Positions 5,661 to 6,333 of a DNA stretch of 6,333 bases are shown here, one piece after another. The stretch is taken from contig JARHYV010000043.1 in the NCBI GenBank assembly GCA_029258495.1, forward strand, positions 1-6,333, given 5' to 3'. How positions within the stretch are numbered: position 1 is the first letter of the stretch; each line of letters starts with the position of its first letter. Source of the stretch: Faecousia sp. (lineage in GTDB: Bacteria > Bacillota > Clostridia > Oscillospirales > Oscillospiraceae). Both the position numbers and the translations under genes were made by a program. The notes beneath the pieces were generated by a model. That model was not told the DNA's origin. It worked only from the letters and a program-made list of their open reading frames with translations, and did no database searches.

Positions 5661-6320
5661 ATGCCAGAATACTACAATCTTCCGGTTCTCTATACCCCCG
5701 AGGAGCGGGAGCGTTATATGAAATGGGGCATCAAGAAAGAAAAACTGACCAAACCGCTGGTATTCCTCGTCATTGTCATTGATGTACTGGTGGCGCTCAG
5801 TACAATCTGCTTTGGGGTCATGCTGGTGATGGGGAGAGATCCTTATCAGTACTTGATGTTATCTTTATTCAGCAGCTTTGCCACCAGCGGGGCGCGCGTA
5901 GCTGCGCTGTTTTTGACGCTGCTGATCGTGCGCCCTCTGGATCTTTTGTATGACTTTATTTTCAGAAAGCCGCCGGATCCGATGATGCTGCGGCTGGCAC
6001 CCAGCGTAGGCGGCGTCCTGTATGAGCTGCAGCGGGAGGGTAAGACGCTTCGCAGCGGGCTTATCACTTGGCAGCAGTGGAAGACTGTGGTGTACCATCA
6101 GCTGAATGAGATCATGATCGAGGACCTACGGCTGAAAATCGGACAAAATACCTTGCAGACCATTTATCCGCCGCATTGGCGGCATTCTTGGATGGATCAC
6201 CCGGCGGAAAAAATCGTCGGAACCATCAATTTGGGAAAGATCCAGAAAAATATGGAAGGCTATTTGGCATCTCTGGAGGAACAAAAAAGAGAGTCGGAAT
6301 GGATCAGCCAAAATGGATGA
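5661..6320 (+). CDS. Two-helix membrane protein of unknown family
   Basis: The product has 219 residues and I do not recognise a named family. A charged N-terminus (YTPEERERYMKWGIKKEKL, 11-29) precedes two hydrophobic segments at about 32-57 and 64-92. A soluble tail of about 120 residues follows. It starts LRLAPSVGGVLYELQREGKTL (110-130) and has ITWQQWKTVVYHQ (135-147), IMIEDLRLKIGQNTLQTIYPP (151-171) and a Lys/Glu-rich C-terminal helix (192-214). The layout is the same as in the 4170-4763 protein: basic N-terminus, membrane hairpin, probable strand-rich domain, final helix. A PH-like tail is possible but unproven. AAGGAGG (5647-5653) lies seven bases before the ATG and fixes the start. No terminator is visible in the 13 bases after the stop, so the transcript may continue. 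Confidence 0.85.
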   Translation: MPEYYNLPVLYTPEERERYMKWGIKKEKLTKPLVFLVIVIDVLVALSTICFGVMLVMGRDPYQYLMLSLFSSFATSGARVAALFLTLLIVRPLDLLYDFIFRKPPDPMMLRLAPSVGGVLYELQREGKTLRSGLITWQQWKTVVYHQLNEIMIEDLRLKIGQNTLQTIYPPHWRHSWMDHPAEKIVGTINLGKIQKNMEGYLASLEEQKRESEWISQNG

Positions 6321-6333
6321 GTGGCGCGCTTTG

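Noticed and set aside
6313..6333. Possible start of a downstream gene (ATG at 6313, or ATG at 6317 overlapping the TGA stop in an ATGA)
   Set aside because: Only five to seven codons are visible, two frames compete and the ribosome binding site is weak. Translational coupling is possible, but the next sequence is needed to decide.

Overview
The window looks like chromosomal DNA of a low-to-moderate GC Gram-positive anaerobe, most likely a gut-type clostridium (class Clostridia). The grounds are strong GGAGG-type ribosome binding sites before almost every gene, sigma-A promoters close to TTGACA-N17-TATAAT, short intergenic regions, intrinsic hairpin terminators, and protein families common in Lachnospiraceae and Oscillospiraceae. 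I cannot name the species. There is no sign of a mobile element, CRISPR array, tRNA, rRNA or phage gene.

Left part (1-1374): a strong promoter drives a leader RNA that matches the fluoride (crcB) riboswitch in conserved sequence, P1 hairpin and pseudoknot. The leader ends in an intrinsic terminator whose 5' arm contains the pseudoknot strand, so aptamer folding and termination exclude each other. This is the layout of an ON switch. The controlled gene is a 400-residue CPA-type cation/proton antiporter with a double-aspartate motif, so it is probably a fluoride-resistance transporter.

Middle part (1403-3417): a LysR-type regulator on the minus strand is transcribed divergently from a thioredoxin-reductase-like flavoprotein. 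Their promoters lie back to back within about 70 bp, and a 9-bp perfect dyad covers both -35 elements, so the regulator probably controls both. The flavoprotein keeps its FAD-binding motifs but has lost the redox CxxC and the arginines that bind NADPH phosphate. It is therefore not an ordinary thioredoxin reductase. A hairpin terminator with A and T runs on both sides separates it from the next, convergent gene.

Right part (3453-6320): a membrane methyltransferase of the isoprenylcysteine carboxyl methyltransferase type (minus), a two-helix membrane protein with a probable PH-like (YcxB-type) tail (plus), a maltose/galactoside-type O-acetyltransferase (minus), and a second two-helix membrane protein of unknown family (plus). 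Each appears to have its own promoter. The genes alternate in strand as convergent and divergent pairs, so most are probably single-gene transcription units. The last one may continue into an operon beyond the window.

The intergenic gaps (1-171, 2279-2442, 3942-4169, 4764-4861, 5474-5660) are explained mostly by promoters, leaders, operators and terminators. No gene-free stretch exceeds 300 bases.
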